NCBI GenBank assembly: GCA_947495575.1
Contig: CANLZL010000001.1
Coordinates: 558,001-622,000, forward strand
Origin: an uncultured Nioella sp.
Lineage (GTDB): Bacteria; Pseudomonadota; Alphaproteobacteria; Rhodobacterales; Rhodobacteraceae
Direction of reading: 5' to 3'
Length of the DNA: 64,000 nucleotides
Each line of letters starts with the position of its first letter. Position 1 is the first letter of the stretch. A model generated the notes under the pieces. That model was given only the letters and a program-made list of their open reading frames with translations. It had not been told where the DNA came from and did not search any database. Below, in pieces: positions 20,023-29,836 of the stretch. The position numbers and the translations under genes were made by a program.

Positions 20023-21459
20023 ATGTTTTCCGCTGATATCGCCGTCATCCTGCCCGAGATCGTTCTAGCCGTCTTTGCGATGGTGGGTTTGCTTGCGGCT
20101 GTTTACACCTCAAAAGACGGGCTTGCCGGTCTCTTGGTCTGGCTGACCGCTGGCCTGCTTGGCTTGATGGGGCTCTATATCGCCTTCACCGGTTCGGGCA
20201 CACAGGAAGCCTTTGGCGGTATGCTGATCAATGATGGATTTGCACGCTTTGCCAAAGTTGTGATCCTGCTGTCTGCGTCCGCCATTTTGCTCGTTGGCAA
20301 GGACTACATGGCGCGCGACGGGCTGATGCATTTTGAATACCCGGTGCTGATCACTCTGGCCGCTATCGGCATGATGGTCATGGTTTCTGCGGGCGACCTG
20401 ATGACGCTTTACATGGGCCTCGAACTTCAGTCGCTGTCACTATACGTAATTGCCGCCATGCGCCGAGATAGCGTGCGCTCAACTGAGGCTGGTTTGAAAT
20501 ACTTCGTGCTTGGCGCACTCAGCTCGGGCTTGCTGCTCTATGGTGCTTCGCTGACCTATGGTTTTGCCGGAACCACCAATTTCGCAGGCATTGTTGAGGC
20601 TGCAGACGGCGGCGCATCGCTTGGCCTGATCTTTGGCCTTGTGTTCATGTTTGCCGGTCTTGCTTTCAAAGTGTCGGCCGCGCCGTTCCACATGTGGACG
20701 CCGGATGTTTATGAGGGCTCGCCCACACCGGTCACGGCCTTCTTCGCCACCGCGCCCAAGATGGCGGCGATGGCGCTATTTGCCCGTCTCGCCCATGACG
20801 CGTTCGGCGGCGTGGTTGGCGATTGGCAACAGATCGTTGCGCTCTTGTCTGTCTTCTCCATGGCCCTTGGTGCCGTTGCAGCCATTGGGCAAACCGACAT
20901 CAAACGTCTGATGGCCTATTCCTCCATCAGCCATATGGGTTTTGCCCTTATGGGTCTTGCAGCTGGCGATGATCAGGGCGTCAGCGCGATGCTGATCTAT
21001 ATGGCCATCTATGTGACTATGAATATCGGCACCTTTGCTTTCATCCTCTCGATGGAAAAAGATGGTCGCCACGTCACCAATATTTCCAGCCTCAAGGCTT
21101 TTGGTTCGAAAGAACCCACCAAAGCATTGGCGATCCTTTTGCTCATGTTCTCTCTGGCCGGTGTTCCGCCGCTGGTGGGCTTCTTCGGCAAATACGCCGT
21201 GTTGCTGGCCGCTGTGAATGCAGGGCTCACTTGGTTGGCCATCCTGGGTGTGATCGCCTCGGTCATCGGTGCGTTCTATTACCTGCGCATCGTCTATTTC
21301 ATGTATTTCGGTGAAGACACCGACGGGCTCGACGGAAAAATGTCGGCGCTCAGCTATGCAGGTCTGATGTTTGGCGCGCTGGTAATGCTGCTTGGTGTTT
21401 TCAACCTCTTCGGTGTCGACGATATGGCGCTGGCCGCTGCGGCCACGCTGGTAAACTAA
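20023..21459 (+). CDS. nuoN: NADH-quinone oxidoreductase subunit N
   Basis: ND2-type antiporter-like subunit. 478 residues, 14 predicted helices. [20 protein letters not shown] and [20 protein letters not shown], followed by [18 protein letters not shown], mark the family. ATG 20023 is chosen over TTG 20017; GAGG at 20009-20013 supplies the ribosome site. It is the last complex I gene; birA begins only four bases after the stop, suggesting the transcript continues into birA-coaX-rnj. Confidence 0.98.
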   Translation: MFSADIAVILPEIVLAVFAMVGLLAAVYTSKDGLAGLLVWLTAGLLGLMGLYIAFTGSGTQEAFGGMLINDGFARFAKVVILLSASAILLVGKDYMARDGLMHFEYPVLITLAAIGMMVMVSAGDLMTLYMGLELQSLSLYVIAAMRRDSVRSTEAGLKYFVLGALSSGLLLYGASLTYGFAGTTNFAGIVEAADGGASLGLIFGLVFMFAGLAFKVSAAPFHMWTPDVYEGSPTPVTAFFATAPKMAAMALFARLAHDAFGGVVGDWQQIVALLSVFSMALGAVAAIGQTDIKRLMAYSSISHMGFALMGLAAGDDQGVSAMLIYMAIYVTMNIGTFAFILSMEKDGRHVTNISSLKAFGSKEPTKALAILLLMFSLAGVPPLVGFFGKYAVLLAAVNAGLTWLAILGVIASVIGAFYYLRIVYFMYFGEDTDGLDGKMSALSYAGLMFGALVMLLGVFNLFGVDDMALAAAATLVN

Positions 21460-21463
21460 GCGC

Positions 21464-22213
21464 ATGATGGACTGGCCCCAGGGCGTGGGGCGCAGAGTTC
21501 TGGCATCCGTCGACAGTACAATGGCCGAGGGCGCACGGGTTGCGCCCTCTCTCATGGGGCCAGAGTGGATCCTGACTCATGAGCAGACAGCGGGCCATGG
21601 GCGCCGGGGCAGGGCGTGGGCCTCACCATCAGGCAATTTCATGGCCTCACTGGTATTGCGCCCGTCCGAGCCACCCGATCAAGTTGCTCTGCGCAGCTTT
21701 GTGGCGGCCCTTGCGCTCCGCGAAGCCTTCGTCGCCGCGACCGGCAGAGAAAACGCGTTCAAACTGAAATGGCCCAATGACGTTCTTCTGAACGGTGGGA
21801 AAGTTGCAGGCATCTTGCTGGAAAGCATCGGGGCCGGGATGCAGGTAGATCACCTGATCATCGGTATCGGCGTTAATCTGGTGGCCGCACCGTCGCCCGA
21901 ACAGGTGGAAGAAGGTGCGACATCGCCTGTCAGCCTGTTGAAAGAAATGGGCACCCGCTTGACGCCCGAGGCCTTCCTTGACCTTCTTGCACCGGCCTAT
22001 GCCCGATGGGAGGCAAGCTTTACCACCTATGGATTCGGCCCGATCCGAACTGCGTGGCTGAAAGATGCAGCGCGCGTGGGCGAGGTTATCACCGCGCGCA
22101 CAACCAAGGAGAGCCGCACAGGCACCTTTGAAACCGTGGACGAGGCCGGTAACCTGATCCTCAAAACAGCCAAGGGCCGTGAGGTGATCACCGCGGCCGA
22201 GATATTTTTCTAA
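21464..22213 (+). CDS. birA: Biotin-[acetyl-CoA-carboxylase] ligase, monofunctional
   Basis: Attaches biotin to the biotin carboxyl carrier protein via biotinyl-AMP. 249 residues with the adenylate-forming loop GHGRRGRAWASPSGNF and the KWPNDVLLNGGKVAGILLE core; the C-terminal SH3-like domain is short (residues about 200-249). There is no N-terminal winged helix, so unlike the E. coli protein it should not repress transcription. ATG 21464 or the adjacent ATG 21467 could serve as start. Located between nuoN and coaX, probably in the same transcript. Confidence 0.95.
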   Translation: MMDWPQGVGRRVLASVDSTMAEGARVAPSLMGPEWILTHEQTAGHGRRGRAWASPSGNFMASLVLRPSEPPDQVALRSFVAALALREAFVAATGRENAFKLKWPNDVLLNGGKVAGILLESIGAGMQVDHLIIGIGVNLVAAPSPEQVEEGATSPVSLLKEMGTRLTPEAFLDLLAPAYARWEASFTTYGFGPIRTAWLKDAARVGEVITARTTKESRTGTFETVDEAGNLILKTAKGREVITAAEIFF

Positions 22214-22231
22214 CGCGAGAGGGGCAGGACC

Positions 22232-23014
22232 ATGCTTCTGGCTATCGACACTGGCAATACCAACACCGTGTTCTCGATCTGGGATGGAGAAGACATCCTC
22301 GCAACCTTCCGCACCACGACCGAGCATCAGCGAACGGCCGACCAGTATTTCGTCTGGATGTCGACCTTAATGCGGCATAGTCGGTTGGAAGATGTGGTGA
22401 TCACCGACTGCATTATTTCATCGACCGTACCCCGCGTGGTTTTCAATTTGCGGGTTCTTTGCGACCGATACTTCAATTGTCGTCCTTTTGTAGTAGGCAA
22501 ACCCGATTGCCTTTTGCCACATGCCCCGCGCGTGGATGAGGGCACGCAGATCGGCCCGGACCGGCTGGTCAACACGGCCGCGGCTTATGACAGGCATGGT
22601 GGCAATCTGATCGTTGTCGATTTCGGCACGGCCACCACATTCGACGTCGTGGCGGAAGACGGCGCCTATGTCGGCGGCGTTATCGCTCCCGGCGTAAACC
22701 TCAGCCTTGAGGCACTGCACCACGCTGCTGCTGCCCTGCCCCATGTGGATGTCACCAAGCCACAAGCAGTAATTGGCACCAACACGGTGGCTTGTATGCA
22801 ATCAGGAGTATTCTGGGGCTATGTTGGTCTGATCCAAGGTATATGCAGCCGCATCCGTGCCGAATATGACGCGCCAATGCGGATTATCGGCACCGGGGGC
22901 CTCGCCCCATTGTTCTCGCAAGGTGATGTGCTATTTGACCTGATCGAAGATGATCTGACGATCCACGGTCTGACCGTGATCTATAAATATAACAAGGATA
23001 ACGAGCAGACATGA
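22232..23014 (+). CDS. coaX: Type III pantothenate kinase
   Basis: Phosphorylates pantothenate in the first step of coenzyme A synthesis; the CoaX type needs a monovalent cation and is not inhibited by CoA. 260 residues of the ASKHA fold: phosphate-1 loop AIDTGNTNTVF at the N-terminus, GPDRLVNTAAAY near residue 109, and the second phosphate loop VVDFGTATTFDVV near 130. GAGGGGCAGG precedes ATG 22232. The stop overlaps the rnj start by four bases (ATGA). Confidence 0.96.
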   Translation: MLLAIDTGNTNTVFSIWDGEDILATFRTTTEHQRTADQYFVWMSTLMRHSRLEDVVITDCIISSTVPRVVFNLRVLCDRYFNCRPFVVGKPDCLLPHAPRVDEGTQIGPDRLVNTAAAYDRHGGNLIVVDFGTATTFDVVAEDGAYVGGVIAPGVNLSLEALHHAAAALPHVDVTKPQAVIGTNTVACMQSGVFWGYVGLIQGICSRIRAEYDAPMRIIGTGGLAPLFSQGDVLFDLIEDDLTIHGLTVIYKYNKDNEQT

Positions 23015-24690
23015 GCGCCCAATCACGGCTGATCTACCTCCCCCTCGGCGGCGCGGGTGAGATCGGAATGAACTGCTACGTCTACGGCTATGGTCCGAAA
23101 GGGTCCGAGCGCTTTATCCTTGTCGATCTGGGCGTCAGCTTTCCCGATATGGATGGCACGCCGGGCGTTGATCTGATCCTGCCGGATGTGGCTTGGTTGG
23201 TTGAGCGTGTGGACCGTCTGGACGGTATCTTCATCACCCATGCGCATGAAGATCACGTGGGCGCCGTTGGCCATCTCTATCGCCATTTCCCGCGCGTGCC
23301 GGTTTATGCGCGGCCCTTCACCGCCTTCCACGCCCGCCGCAAGATGGAAGAAGCAGGGCATGATCCCGATATGGTCATCACCGCTCCGGTGTGGCCGGAA
23401 ACGGTCTCGGCTGGAGATTTCACGGTTGGATTTGCGCCAACGTCGCATTCCATCCCCGAGGCTTCGGCGCTGGTCATCGACACACCAGACGGCCGGGTTG
23501 TGCATTCTGGTGATTTCAAAATCGACAAGGATCCGCGCGTAGGTGAACCGTTTGACGAGGCAATGTGGGAAACCATTGGCGCAACCGGCGTGCGTGCGTT
23601 GATTTGTGATTCCACCAATGTCTTTTCGCGCCATCCCGGTCGCAGTGAAAGCGAACTGCCCGAGCCGATCACCGAGCTGGTGGCCAATGCGCGGGGCATG
23701 GTGGTTGCGACCACATTCGCCTCGAACATCGCACGTCTGAAAACACTGGCCGAGGCTGGCAAGGCGGCTGGCCGTACAATCGTGCTAATGGGACGCGCGA
23801 TGAAGCGTATGGTGACGGCAGGCGTCGAAACCGGCGTTTTGACCGACTTCCCCTCGACCGTCAGCCCCGAAGAAGCGACCCAGATCCCGCGTGAGAACCT
23901 GATGTTGATCGTAACCGGTAGTCAGGGTGAGCGTCGAGCAGCCTCTGCTGGATTGGCCCGTGGGAAATACTTGGGTCATGAGTTGAAAGAGGGCGATCTG
24001 TTCCTCTTTTCTTCGAAAACCATTCCCGGGAACGAAGTAGGCGTCGCCCGCATTCAAAATGCATTGTCCGAAAAAGGCGTTGATATTGCCGATGAGCAAT
24101 CGGGGTTCTTCCACGTCTCCGGCCACGCAAACCGACCCGACCTGCACAAGATGCATTCCTTGCTCAAGCCGCAATTTCTGGTCCCAAATCACGGCGAACA
24201 CCGTCATCTGCGCGAACATTGCAAGCTTGGGGCAGAGAGCGGCACAACACCCATTCTGGCCCCTAATGGCTCGCTCGTGCAACTGTCTGGCAATGCTCCC
24301 GGTGTGGACGAATATATTGAGGTGTCACGCACTTACCTGGATGGTTCACGCCTGATTGGAGCCTTTGATGGTGTCGTGCGCGACCGGATGAAGCTGGCCC
24401 TCAATGGGTTGGTTGTGGTGGCGCTGATCATAGATGAGGATGACGAGCCGTTCGAGGATTGCTGGGTTGCCCTGCGTGGCTTGCCGGAAACTGTAGGTAA
24501 GGGCGCCGGTTTGCAGGACGTGCTAGAGGATCAGCTGGCAGACCTGATGCCGCGTCTTGATCGCAAGACCGTGCGCGATGATGACAAACTGGAAGAGGCC
24601 GTACGCCGTCTGGTGCGACAGGTCTGCGTATCTGATATCGGGCGCAAGCCCGAAGTGACAGTTATCATATCTCGCTTGATGGCGGCCTAA
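23011..24690 (+). CDS. rnj: Ribonuclease J
   Basis: Metallo-beta-lactamase/beta-CASP ribonuclease with 5'-3' exo- and endonuclease activity, acting in rRNA maturation and mRNA turnover. 559 residues. The zinc site HAHEDH is at residues 77-82; HSGDFKIDKDP and the beta-CASP segment VSGHANRPDLHKMH are present, and the C-terminal domain (about 450-559) is complete. It overlaps coaX by four bases and converges with the SRPBCC gene, sharing four bases at the stops. RNase J alongside other RNases is usual in alphaproteobacteria. Confidence 0.96.
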   Translation: MSAQSRLIYLPLGGAGEIGMNCYVYGYGPKGSERFILVDLGVSFPDMDGTPGVDLILPDVAWLVERVDRLDGIFITHAHEDHVGAVGHLYRHFPRVPVYARPFTAFHARRKMEEAGHDPDMVITAPVWPETVSAGDFTVGFAPTSHSIPEASALVIDTPDGRVVHSGDFKIDKDPRVGEPFDEAMWETIGATGVRALICDSTNVFSRHPGRSESELPEPITELVANARGMVVATTFASNIARLKTLAEAGKAAGRTIVLMGRAMKRMVTAGVETGVLTDFPSTVSPEEATQIPRENLMLIVTGSQGERRAASAGLARGKYLGHELKEGDLFLFSSKTIPGNEVGVARIQNALSEKGVDIADEQSGFFHVSGHANRPDLHKMHSLLKPQFLVPNHGEHRHLREHCKLGAESGTTPILAPNGSLVQLSGNAPGVDEYIEVSRTYLDGSRLIGAFDGVVRDRMKLALNGLVVVALIIDEDDEPFEDCWVALRGLPETVGKGAGLQDVLEDQLADLMPRLDRKTVRDDDKLEEAVRRLVRQVCVSDIGRKPEVTVIISRLMAA

Positions 24691-25196
24691 GCCGCCATCT
24701 TGTCGTCGCGTTCCATGCGGGTCGCCCAAGCGCGACCAAGATCCGACAGGACCTTGCTGAACTTCTTGGGGGCCACCCAAAACAAAAGCTGCTTTTGTAT
24801 CCAGTTTCCTTTGGGCTGAAGTTCGACCCGTATTCCAAAGCCGGGGCTGGCCCTTGTCGTGTCGACAAACCAACGTCCCTCCAGGCTGGAAAAGGGATAT
24901 GGGTAATCAGCGGCTTCGGTGTGGACCCTAAAATCGAACGCCACGCCCTCTTCATGGGCGATACAGGTCTCGCGCCAGCTTTCGCCTTTTGGACCTGCGC
25001 ATTCGCGTATCATGCCTATACCTTTGCCGGAGATGACAGAAACCCGGCTCAAGTTCGCTGCAACATCGGCATATCTCGGATGGTCATTCATCACACGCCA
25101 AATCGTGTCTGCCGATGCATTTACCGGCTGGCGTAGTTCAAAGATCAGTCCATTTGATGGTGTTCGGTGGCAGTTGACCGTTCCTGACTGGGTCAT
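24687..25196 (-). CDS. SRPBCC-family protein
   Basis: A 169-residue protein with the START/Bet v1-like (SRPBCC) fold signature: N-terminal strand IFELRQPVNASADTIWRVMNDHPRYADV followed by a loop and SVISGKGIGMIRECAGPKG, typical of polyketide cyclase/dehydrase-like members. These bind hydrophobic ligands, but the ligand here is unknown. Start 25196 lies behind GGAGAT on the - strand. It converges on rnj with a 4-base overlap. Probably a single-gene unit, with the DEAD-box gene's terminator upstream of it. Confidence 0.75.
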   Translation of the reverse strand: MTQSGTVNCHRTPSNGLIFELRQPVNASADTIWRVMNDHPRYADVAANLSRVSVISGKGIGMIRECAGPKGESWRETCIAHEEGVAFDFRVHTEAADYPYPFSSLEGRWFVDTTRASPGFGIRVELQPKGNWIQKQLLFWVAPKKFSKVLSDLGRAWATRMERDDKMAA

Positions 25197-25233
25197 GGCT
25201 TATCTCCAATTTTAGTTGCGTTGGAAATGATAA

Positions 25234-25255
25234 AAGGGCACCGCAAGGTGCCCTT
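25234..25255 (-). terminator. Rho-independent terminator of the DEAD-box gene
   Basis: AAGGGCACC and GGTGCCCTT pair around a 4-base loop. Read on the - strand it is followed by TTTTAT and lies about 27 bases after the helicase stop. Confidence 0.8.
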
Positions 25256-25282
25256 CAATTACGTCAGAGGTAGGCGTGCCGA

Positions 25283-26764
25283 TTATGCGGCGTCTTCGTT
25301 GCCTTCAGGCTCGGCCACTTCGGCTGCCGTCTCTTCCTTGGTGGTTTCGACGGGCTTTCCGAGGTTGCGGCGTTCAGCAAAGCTATAGGCGATGAATCCT
25401 GGTGTATGCTCGCCCATGCCGACGATCTGGGCACCACCACGTCCGCCATGCGACCGCGAATTGTCCGTTTTCTTGCGTCCACGTGACCGAGGGGCAGGTT
25501 TCTTTTCCTCCCGCGACTCTTTTACCTCGGGCGTTGTTGGGGCGGCGGCTTTAGTCTGCTGAGGCGCGGCATCAGCTGCCTTCGGCTTAGCGCGGGATGT
25601 GCTGCGCGCAACCGGTTGCCAGGGCGCTTCAACGCGTGGAACGGGCTGTCCGATCAGCGCCTCAATTGCATTGAGGTACTTATCGTCGGATGGAACAGCC
25701 ATCATTACAGTTGTGCCCTTGCGGCCCGCTCGGCCAGTTCGGCCGATGCGGTGAACGTAATCTTCTGCATGGCTGGGCACATCATAATTGATGACGTGGC
25801 TGACATTCGGAATATCCAAACCACGCGCCGCAACATCAGAGGCGACGAGGAATTTGATGGAGCCATCACGGAACCCATCCAGCGTCCGCGTCCGGTGACT
25901 TTGATCTAAATCGCCATGGATCGGATGCGCGTTATAACCGTGTTTGGACAAGGATTTGGCAACGATATCGACATCAACCTTGCGGTTGCAGAAGATGATC
26001 GCGTTGGTGCATCCGTCACCCTCGCCATTGATGATCGCCCGCAGCATTTCGCGTTTTTGCTTAGCTGTCTGATCGCGGCGGGTGGGTTTGAACTCGACCA
26101 ATTTTTGCGTGATCGTGTCTGACGTTGTCGATTGACGGGCCACTTCGATCCGCTCTGGGTTCGACAGGAAAGTGTTGGTGATCCGTTCAATTTCGGGCGC
26201 CATGGTGGCCGAGAAAAAGAGCGTTTGGCGCGTAAAGGGCGTTAGACCAAAGATGCGTTCAATGTCGGGGATGAACCCCATATCCAGCATCCGGTCGGCC
26301 TCATCAACCACCATGACCTTTACGTCAGAGAGGATGAGCTTGCCGCGTTCGAAATGGTCCAGAAGACGACCAGGCGTGGCGATCAGAACGTCAACGCCCT
26401 TATCAATCAGCGTGTCCTGTTCTTTGAAACTGACCCCGCCGATAAGCAGCGCCTTGGTCAATTTCATATGTTTGGTGTATGTGTCGAAGTTTTCGGCCAC
26501 CTGCGCTGCCAATTCGCGCGTCGGGCACAGCACAAGGCTGCGCGGCATGCGGGCGCGGGCGCGGCCCCGGGCCAACAATGTGATCATCGGAAGCGTGAAG
26601 CTTGCGGTTTTCCCTGTGCCGGTTTGGGCAATTCCCAAAACGTCGCGGCCTTCGAGCGCAGGGGGGATGGCCCCAGCTTGAATCGGGGTGGGAGTTTCAT
26701 AGCCGGCCTCAGAGACGGCTTTCAGAACCTTGGGATTAAGGTTTAAGTCAGTGAACTTGGTCAT
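25283..26764 (-). CDS. DEAD-box ATP-dependent RNA helicase
   Basis: RhlE-like RNA helicase of 493 residues. The helicase core is complete: Q motif TPTPIQ, motif I AQTGTGKT, PTRELAAQ, DEAD, SAT, and motif VI HRIGRTGRAGR. The C-terminal 120 residues are Ala/Lys/Arg-rich and disordered (RSRGRKKTDNSRSHGGRGG), a common RNA-binding tail. Start 26764 (MTKFTDLNL) is chosen over an upstream extension to 26839, which lacks a family match. Likely acts in ribosome assembly or RNA decay and cold adaptation. Confidence 0.93.
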   Translation of the reverse strand: MTKFTDLNLNPKVLKAVSEAGYETPTPIQAGAIPPALEGRDVLGIAQTGTGKTASFTLPMITLLARGRARARMPRSLVLCPTRELAAQVAENFDTYTKHMKLTKALLIGGVSFKEQDTLIDKGVDVLIATPGRLLDHFERGKLILSDVKVMVVDEADRMLDMGFIPDIERIFGLTPFTRQTLFFSATMAPEIERITNTFLSNPERIEVARQSTTSDTITQKLVEFKPTRRDQTAKQKREMLRAIINGEGDGCTNAIIFCNRKVDVDIVAKSLSKHGYNAHPIHGDLDQSHRTRTLDGFRDGSIKFLVASDVAARGLDIPNVSHVINYDVPSHAEDYVHRIGRTGRAGRKGTTVMMAVPSDDKYLNAIEALIGQPVPRVEAPWQPVARSTSRAKPKAADAAPQQTKAAAPTTPEVKESREEKKPAPRSRGRKKTDNSRSHGGRGGAQIVGMGEHTPGFIAYSFAERRNLGKPVETTKEETAAEVAEPEGNEDAA

Positions 26765-26919
26765 ATGTGTCCAGTCTGGCGGGTGGCAGCCCGCGTCGGG
26801 TGTTCGGAGCACATTTTCCAGGCGCCCCACGGAAGGCATCCCGCGCGCGTCGCGGGGTGCAGGACAGGCTCATACTGCAATTGGGCCTCAGCGTCAAATG
26901 AAGGTGAATTTTTCGGGGG

Positions 26920-27396
26920 TTAGCCGGTGCCGGGTTGCAACGCCAACACCTCCTGAAACAGGGATGGTGGGGCAAAAACATCAATTGACCCATCTGGCCC
27001 ATATAATGTGGCGTTGAAGCCCTCCAAGGTGGCACGTCGGACCATGTCGGCGCTGAAGTTGATCATTCCGATCGACCGGTCCCGACAATCGCGCCCGCAA
27101 TAAACCCGTCGGTGCAGGGATCTGTAGGGCAGGGCACGCCCGTCTTGATATGCCTCACGATAGATCAACCTGTGAACGCCGTCACGCCGTTGATCTATGA
27201 CAAGGGCAAAAACGGCATCCGTGCCACGACGGACATGAGCGATATGGCCAACCAATACGTGATGAGGGTGATCTGTGATGACCAAGTTTCGCGTGGCCAC
27301 ACCGGCAACCGCACCGTTGGATTGCTGGGGCAGGGTCACTGCCGCCGGCATGCAGGCCGCAAGAGCAAAACAAATTAGGATCAACACGCGCACCAT
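26920..27396 (-). CDS. Lipoprotein, unknown
   Basis: A 158-residue protein with a type II signal peptide and lipobox LAAC (residues 12-15), so predicted lipid-anchored. Two internal cysteines (YCGRDCRD near residue 100) are close together. The body has alternating strands (NLVITDHPHHVLVGHIAHVR). No family recognised. It starts 41 bases downstream of the gene at 27437 and may share its transcript with prfC. No clear ribosome site precedes ATG 27396. Confidence 0.6.
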   Translation of the reverse strand: MVRVLILICFALAACMPAAVTLPQQSNGAVAGVATRNLVITDHPHHVLVGHIAHVRRGTDAVFALVIDQRRDGVHRLIYREAYQDGRALPYRSLHRRVYCGRDCRDRSIGMINFSADMVRRATLEGFNATLYGPDGSIDVFAPPSLFQEVLALQPGTG

Positions 27397-27436
27397 TGGT
27401 GCAGGCTAGATCGCTCTTGGTTAATGCCCGATTAAT

Positions 27437-28156
27437 CTAGCGGTCGCGTGCTGCACGCATCTGTCGCAGCCGCGCAAAAACTGTCCGGGGGTCTTCCATA
27501 AGGGGCAGGATCAGCGCCTCAACCAGGGATATGGCCACCGGGTCGCCAAATGCGTCGCGCCACAAGCGTGTAAGTAAGACACGGTCCAGGTCGCCGCTCA
27601 TAATCGCGTAAGGCGAAATCCCCAACATCAACTCCTCGCTTTGCCGCTTGCCACGAAAGGGGGCGTCCGGCGCACGAGGTGAGAATAGGCGTTCACTTTC
27701 TGAGAGCTTCAGAGCTCCAAACAGAGTCGCGAGGCTTGCGCCGGTCCTGCGTTGGATTTCTGTCGCGCCGTGATCGGCCAGGGTTTGAGCAGATGAGATC
27801 AGCCAGCGTGGCGACAGCACTGCCGTGAGTGTTGCGTGGTGATCGATCCAAAGGCGTTGAAAGAGGTTGGCCACATGTGTCGGTGGGTCCCGACGACGCA
27901 GTAGAATGATCAACTTGGCGTTAATTAATTCCAGATTCGCCCGCCCTTGAAACTGGCGCGCCAGGTTTCGCGCCCGTGCAGCGAAATCGTCAAAGGAAGG
28001 ATCTTCCATTGGGCCTGAAGGAGCGACCACAACTCGGGTGGCCGCTGCATTCATATCCAAATCTTCGGGCGGAATTTCACCTTCAAAAATGCGAAACGGC
28101 CGTTCCGCTTGATCTTGCAGGGCCAACCATTCCGTCAAGTGCGCCCTGCCATCCAT
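27437..28156 (-). CDS. Hypothetical protein downstream of prfC
   Basis: A 239-residue soluble, arginine-rich, mostly helical protein with no recognised family. It begins immediately after the prfC stop (start at 28156, prfC ends at 28158), so it is probably co-translated. No signal peptide or membrane segment. The middle stretch (INAKLIILLRRRDPP) looks like a buried helix. The tight coupling to release factor 3 is the only functional clue. Confidence 0.7.
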   Translation of the reverse strand: MDGRAHLTEWLALQDQAERPFRIFEGEIPPEDLDMNAAATRVVVAPSGPMEDPSFDDFAARARNLARQFQGRANLELINAKLIILLRRRDPPTHVANLFQRLWIDHHATLTAVLSPRWLISSAQTLADHGATEIQRRTGASLATLFGALKLSESERLFSPRAPDAPFRGKRQSEELMLGISPYAIMSGDLDRVLLTRLWRDAFGDPVAISLVEALILPLMEDPRTVFARLRQMRAARDR

Positions 28157-28157
28157 G

Positions 28158-29768
28158 TCAGATCATCATTTCTTTGGTCGCGGTCAGTTTGACGTCAGGA
28201 TAATCCCGCGCCACGCGGTCGATATCCCATTGAAGACGCGTCAGAAAGACCGGGTCACCATCATTATCCGTTGCCATGTGTTGCTTGTTGGCGGACGCAA
28301 ATTTATCCACCGCCTCCTGATCACCTTGAACCCAACGGGCCGAGGTGAACTGAGAGTTTTCAAAGCGCACGGGAAGGCCATATTCCAGCTCGATCCGGCT
28401 GGCCAGAACCTCAAACTGCAACGCTCCAACGACGCCCACGATAAAGCCGGACCCAAAAGAGGGTTTGAAAACTTTGGCCGCGCCTTCTTCGGCAAATTGC
28501 ATCAACGCCTTGTCGAGATGTTTGGCCTTCATCGGGTCGCCTGCGCGGCAATTTCTAAGCAACTCCGGCGCGAAGGAAGGGATGCCTGTAAAGCGCAGTG
28601 CTTCCCCTTCGGTCAGCGCGTCACCGATACGCAACTGGCCGTGGTTTGGAATGCCGATAATGTCGCCGGCCCAGGCTTCTTCCGCCAATTCGCGATCTGC
28701 TGCCAGAAACAAAACCGGGTTCGACACGGCCATCGGTTTCTTGGATCGCACATGGGTCAGCTTCATCCCGCGCTTGAAATGGCCAGAGACCAAACGGACA
28801 AAGGCCACGCGGTCGCGGTGCTTGGGGTCCATGTTGGCCTGCACCTTGAAAACAAAGCCCGAAACTTTCTTTTCTTCCGGCGCAACCTCGCGTGGATTTG
28901 CGTTTTGCACCTGTGGTTCGGGTCCGTACCCGGCAATCCCGTCCATCAGTTCTCTCACACCAAAGCTGTTGATTGCTGAGCCAAACCAGATCGGGGTCAA
29001 CGTGCCATCAAGGAAGGCTTGGCGGTCCATCGCAGGCAGCAATTCGCGGGCCATTTCGACCTCTTCGCGCAGCTTCTCCAGAAGGTCGGCGGGGATGTGT
29101 TCATCGAGCTTGGGGTCGTCCAGCCCCTCGATGGCGATGCTTTCTGCAACCTTGTTCCGGTCTGCGCGATCCATCAGTTCAAGGCGGTCGCGGATCAGGT
29201 CATAGCAGCCAAGAAAATCGCGACCCACACCAATGGGCCAACTGGCCGGCGTCACGTCAATGGCAAGGTTTTCTTGAATTTCATCAATGATATCAAATGT
29301 ATCCCGGCTTTCGCGATCCATCTTGTTACAGAAGGTCAGGATCGGCAGATCGCGCAGGCGGCAAACTTCAAACAATTTCTGGGTCTGGCTTTCGACGCCC
29401 TTGGCGCCGTCAATCACCATGATGGCCGCATCCACGGCGGTCAGGGTGCGATAAGTGTCTTCGGAAAAGTCAGAGTGGCCGGGTGTGTCGACAAGATTGA
29501 ACCGATATTTCTCCAGATAATCGAACGACATGGCCGAGGCCGATACCGAGATCCCGCGATCCTGCTCCATCTTCATGAAGTCGGAACGTGTCCGCCGCGC
29601 CTCACCTTTTGCGCGCACTTGGCCCGCCATCTGAATGGCGCCACCATAAAGAAGGAATTTTTCCGTCAGGGTCGTCTTGCCGGCGTCGGGGTGCGAGATG
29701 ATCGCAAAGGTCCGACGACGGGCAATTTCGGGCGGCAATTCTGGGCGGTTCGTGGCGGTGTCTAACAT
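28158..29768 (-). CDS. prfC: Peptide chain release factor 3
   Basis: Translational GTPase that recycles RF1/RF2 from the ribosome after peptide release. 536 residues. G1 SHPDAGKTTLTEK, the switch region DRGISVSASAMSF, G3 DTPGHSDF and G4 NKMD are visible, followed by the beta-barrel domain II and the RF3-specific domain III. Start 29768 (MLDTATNRPELP) is chosen because the longer frame to 29867 overlaps the uspA-type gene by 31 bases and lacks homology. Coupled to the unknown gene at 27437. Confidence 0.95.
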   Translation of the reverse strand: MLDTATNRPELPPEIARRRTFAIISHPDAGKTTLTEKFLLYGGAIQMAGQVRAKGEARRTRSDFMKMEQDRGISVSASAMSFDYLEKYRFNLVDTPGHSDFSEDTYRTLTAVDAAIMVIDGAKGVESQTQKLFEVCRLRDLPILTFCNKMDRESRDTFDIIDEIQENLAIDVTPASWPIGVGRDFLGCYDLIRDRLELMDRADRNKVAESIAIEGLDDPKLDEHIPADLLEKLREEVEMARELLPAMDRQAFLDGTLTPIWFGSAINSFGVRELMDGIAGYGPEPQVQNANPREVAPEEKKVSGFVFKVQANMDPKHRDRVAFVRLVSGHFKRGMKLTHVRSKKPMAVSNPVLFLAADRELAEEAWAGDIIGIPNHGQLRIGDALTEGEALRFTGIPSFAPELLRNCRAGDPMKAKHLDKALMQFAEEGAAKVFKPSFGSGFIVGVVGALQFEVLASRIELEYGLPVRFENSQFTSARWVQGDQEAVDKFASANKQHMATDNDGDPVFLTRLQWDIDRVARDYPDVKLTATKEMMI

Positions 29769-29836
29769 GCCGCGCGTATAGGCAGGCGCGGGCGAAATGG
29801 CAAGATGAACCGCCATCCGTCCGCATCTGCATTTAC

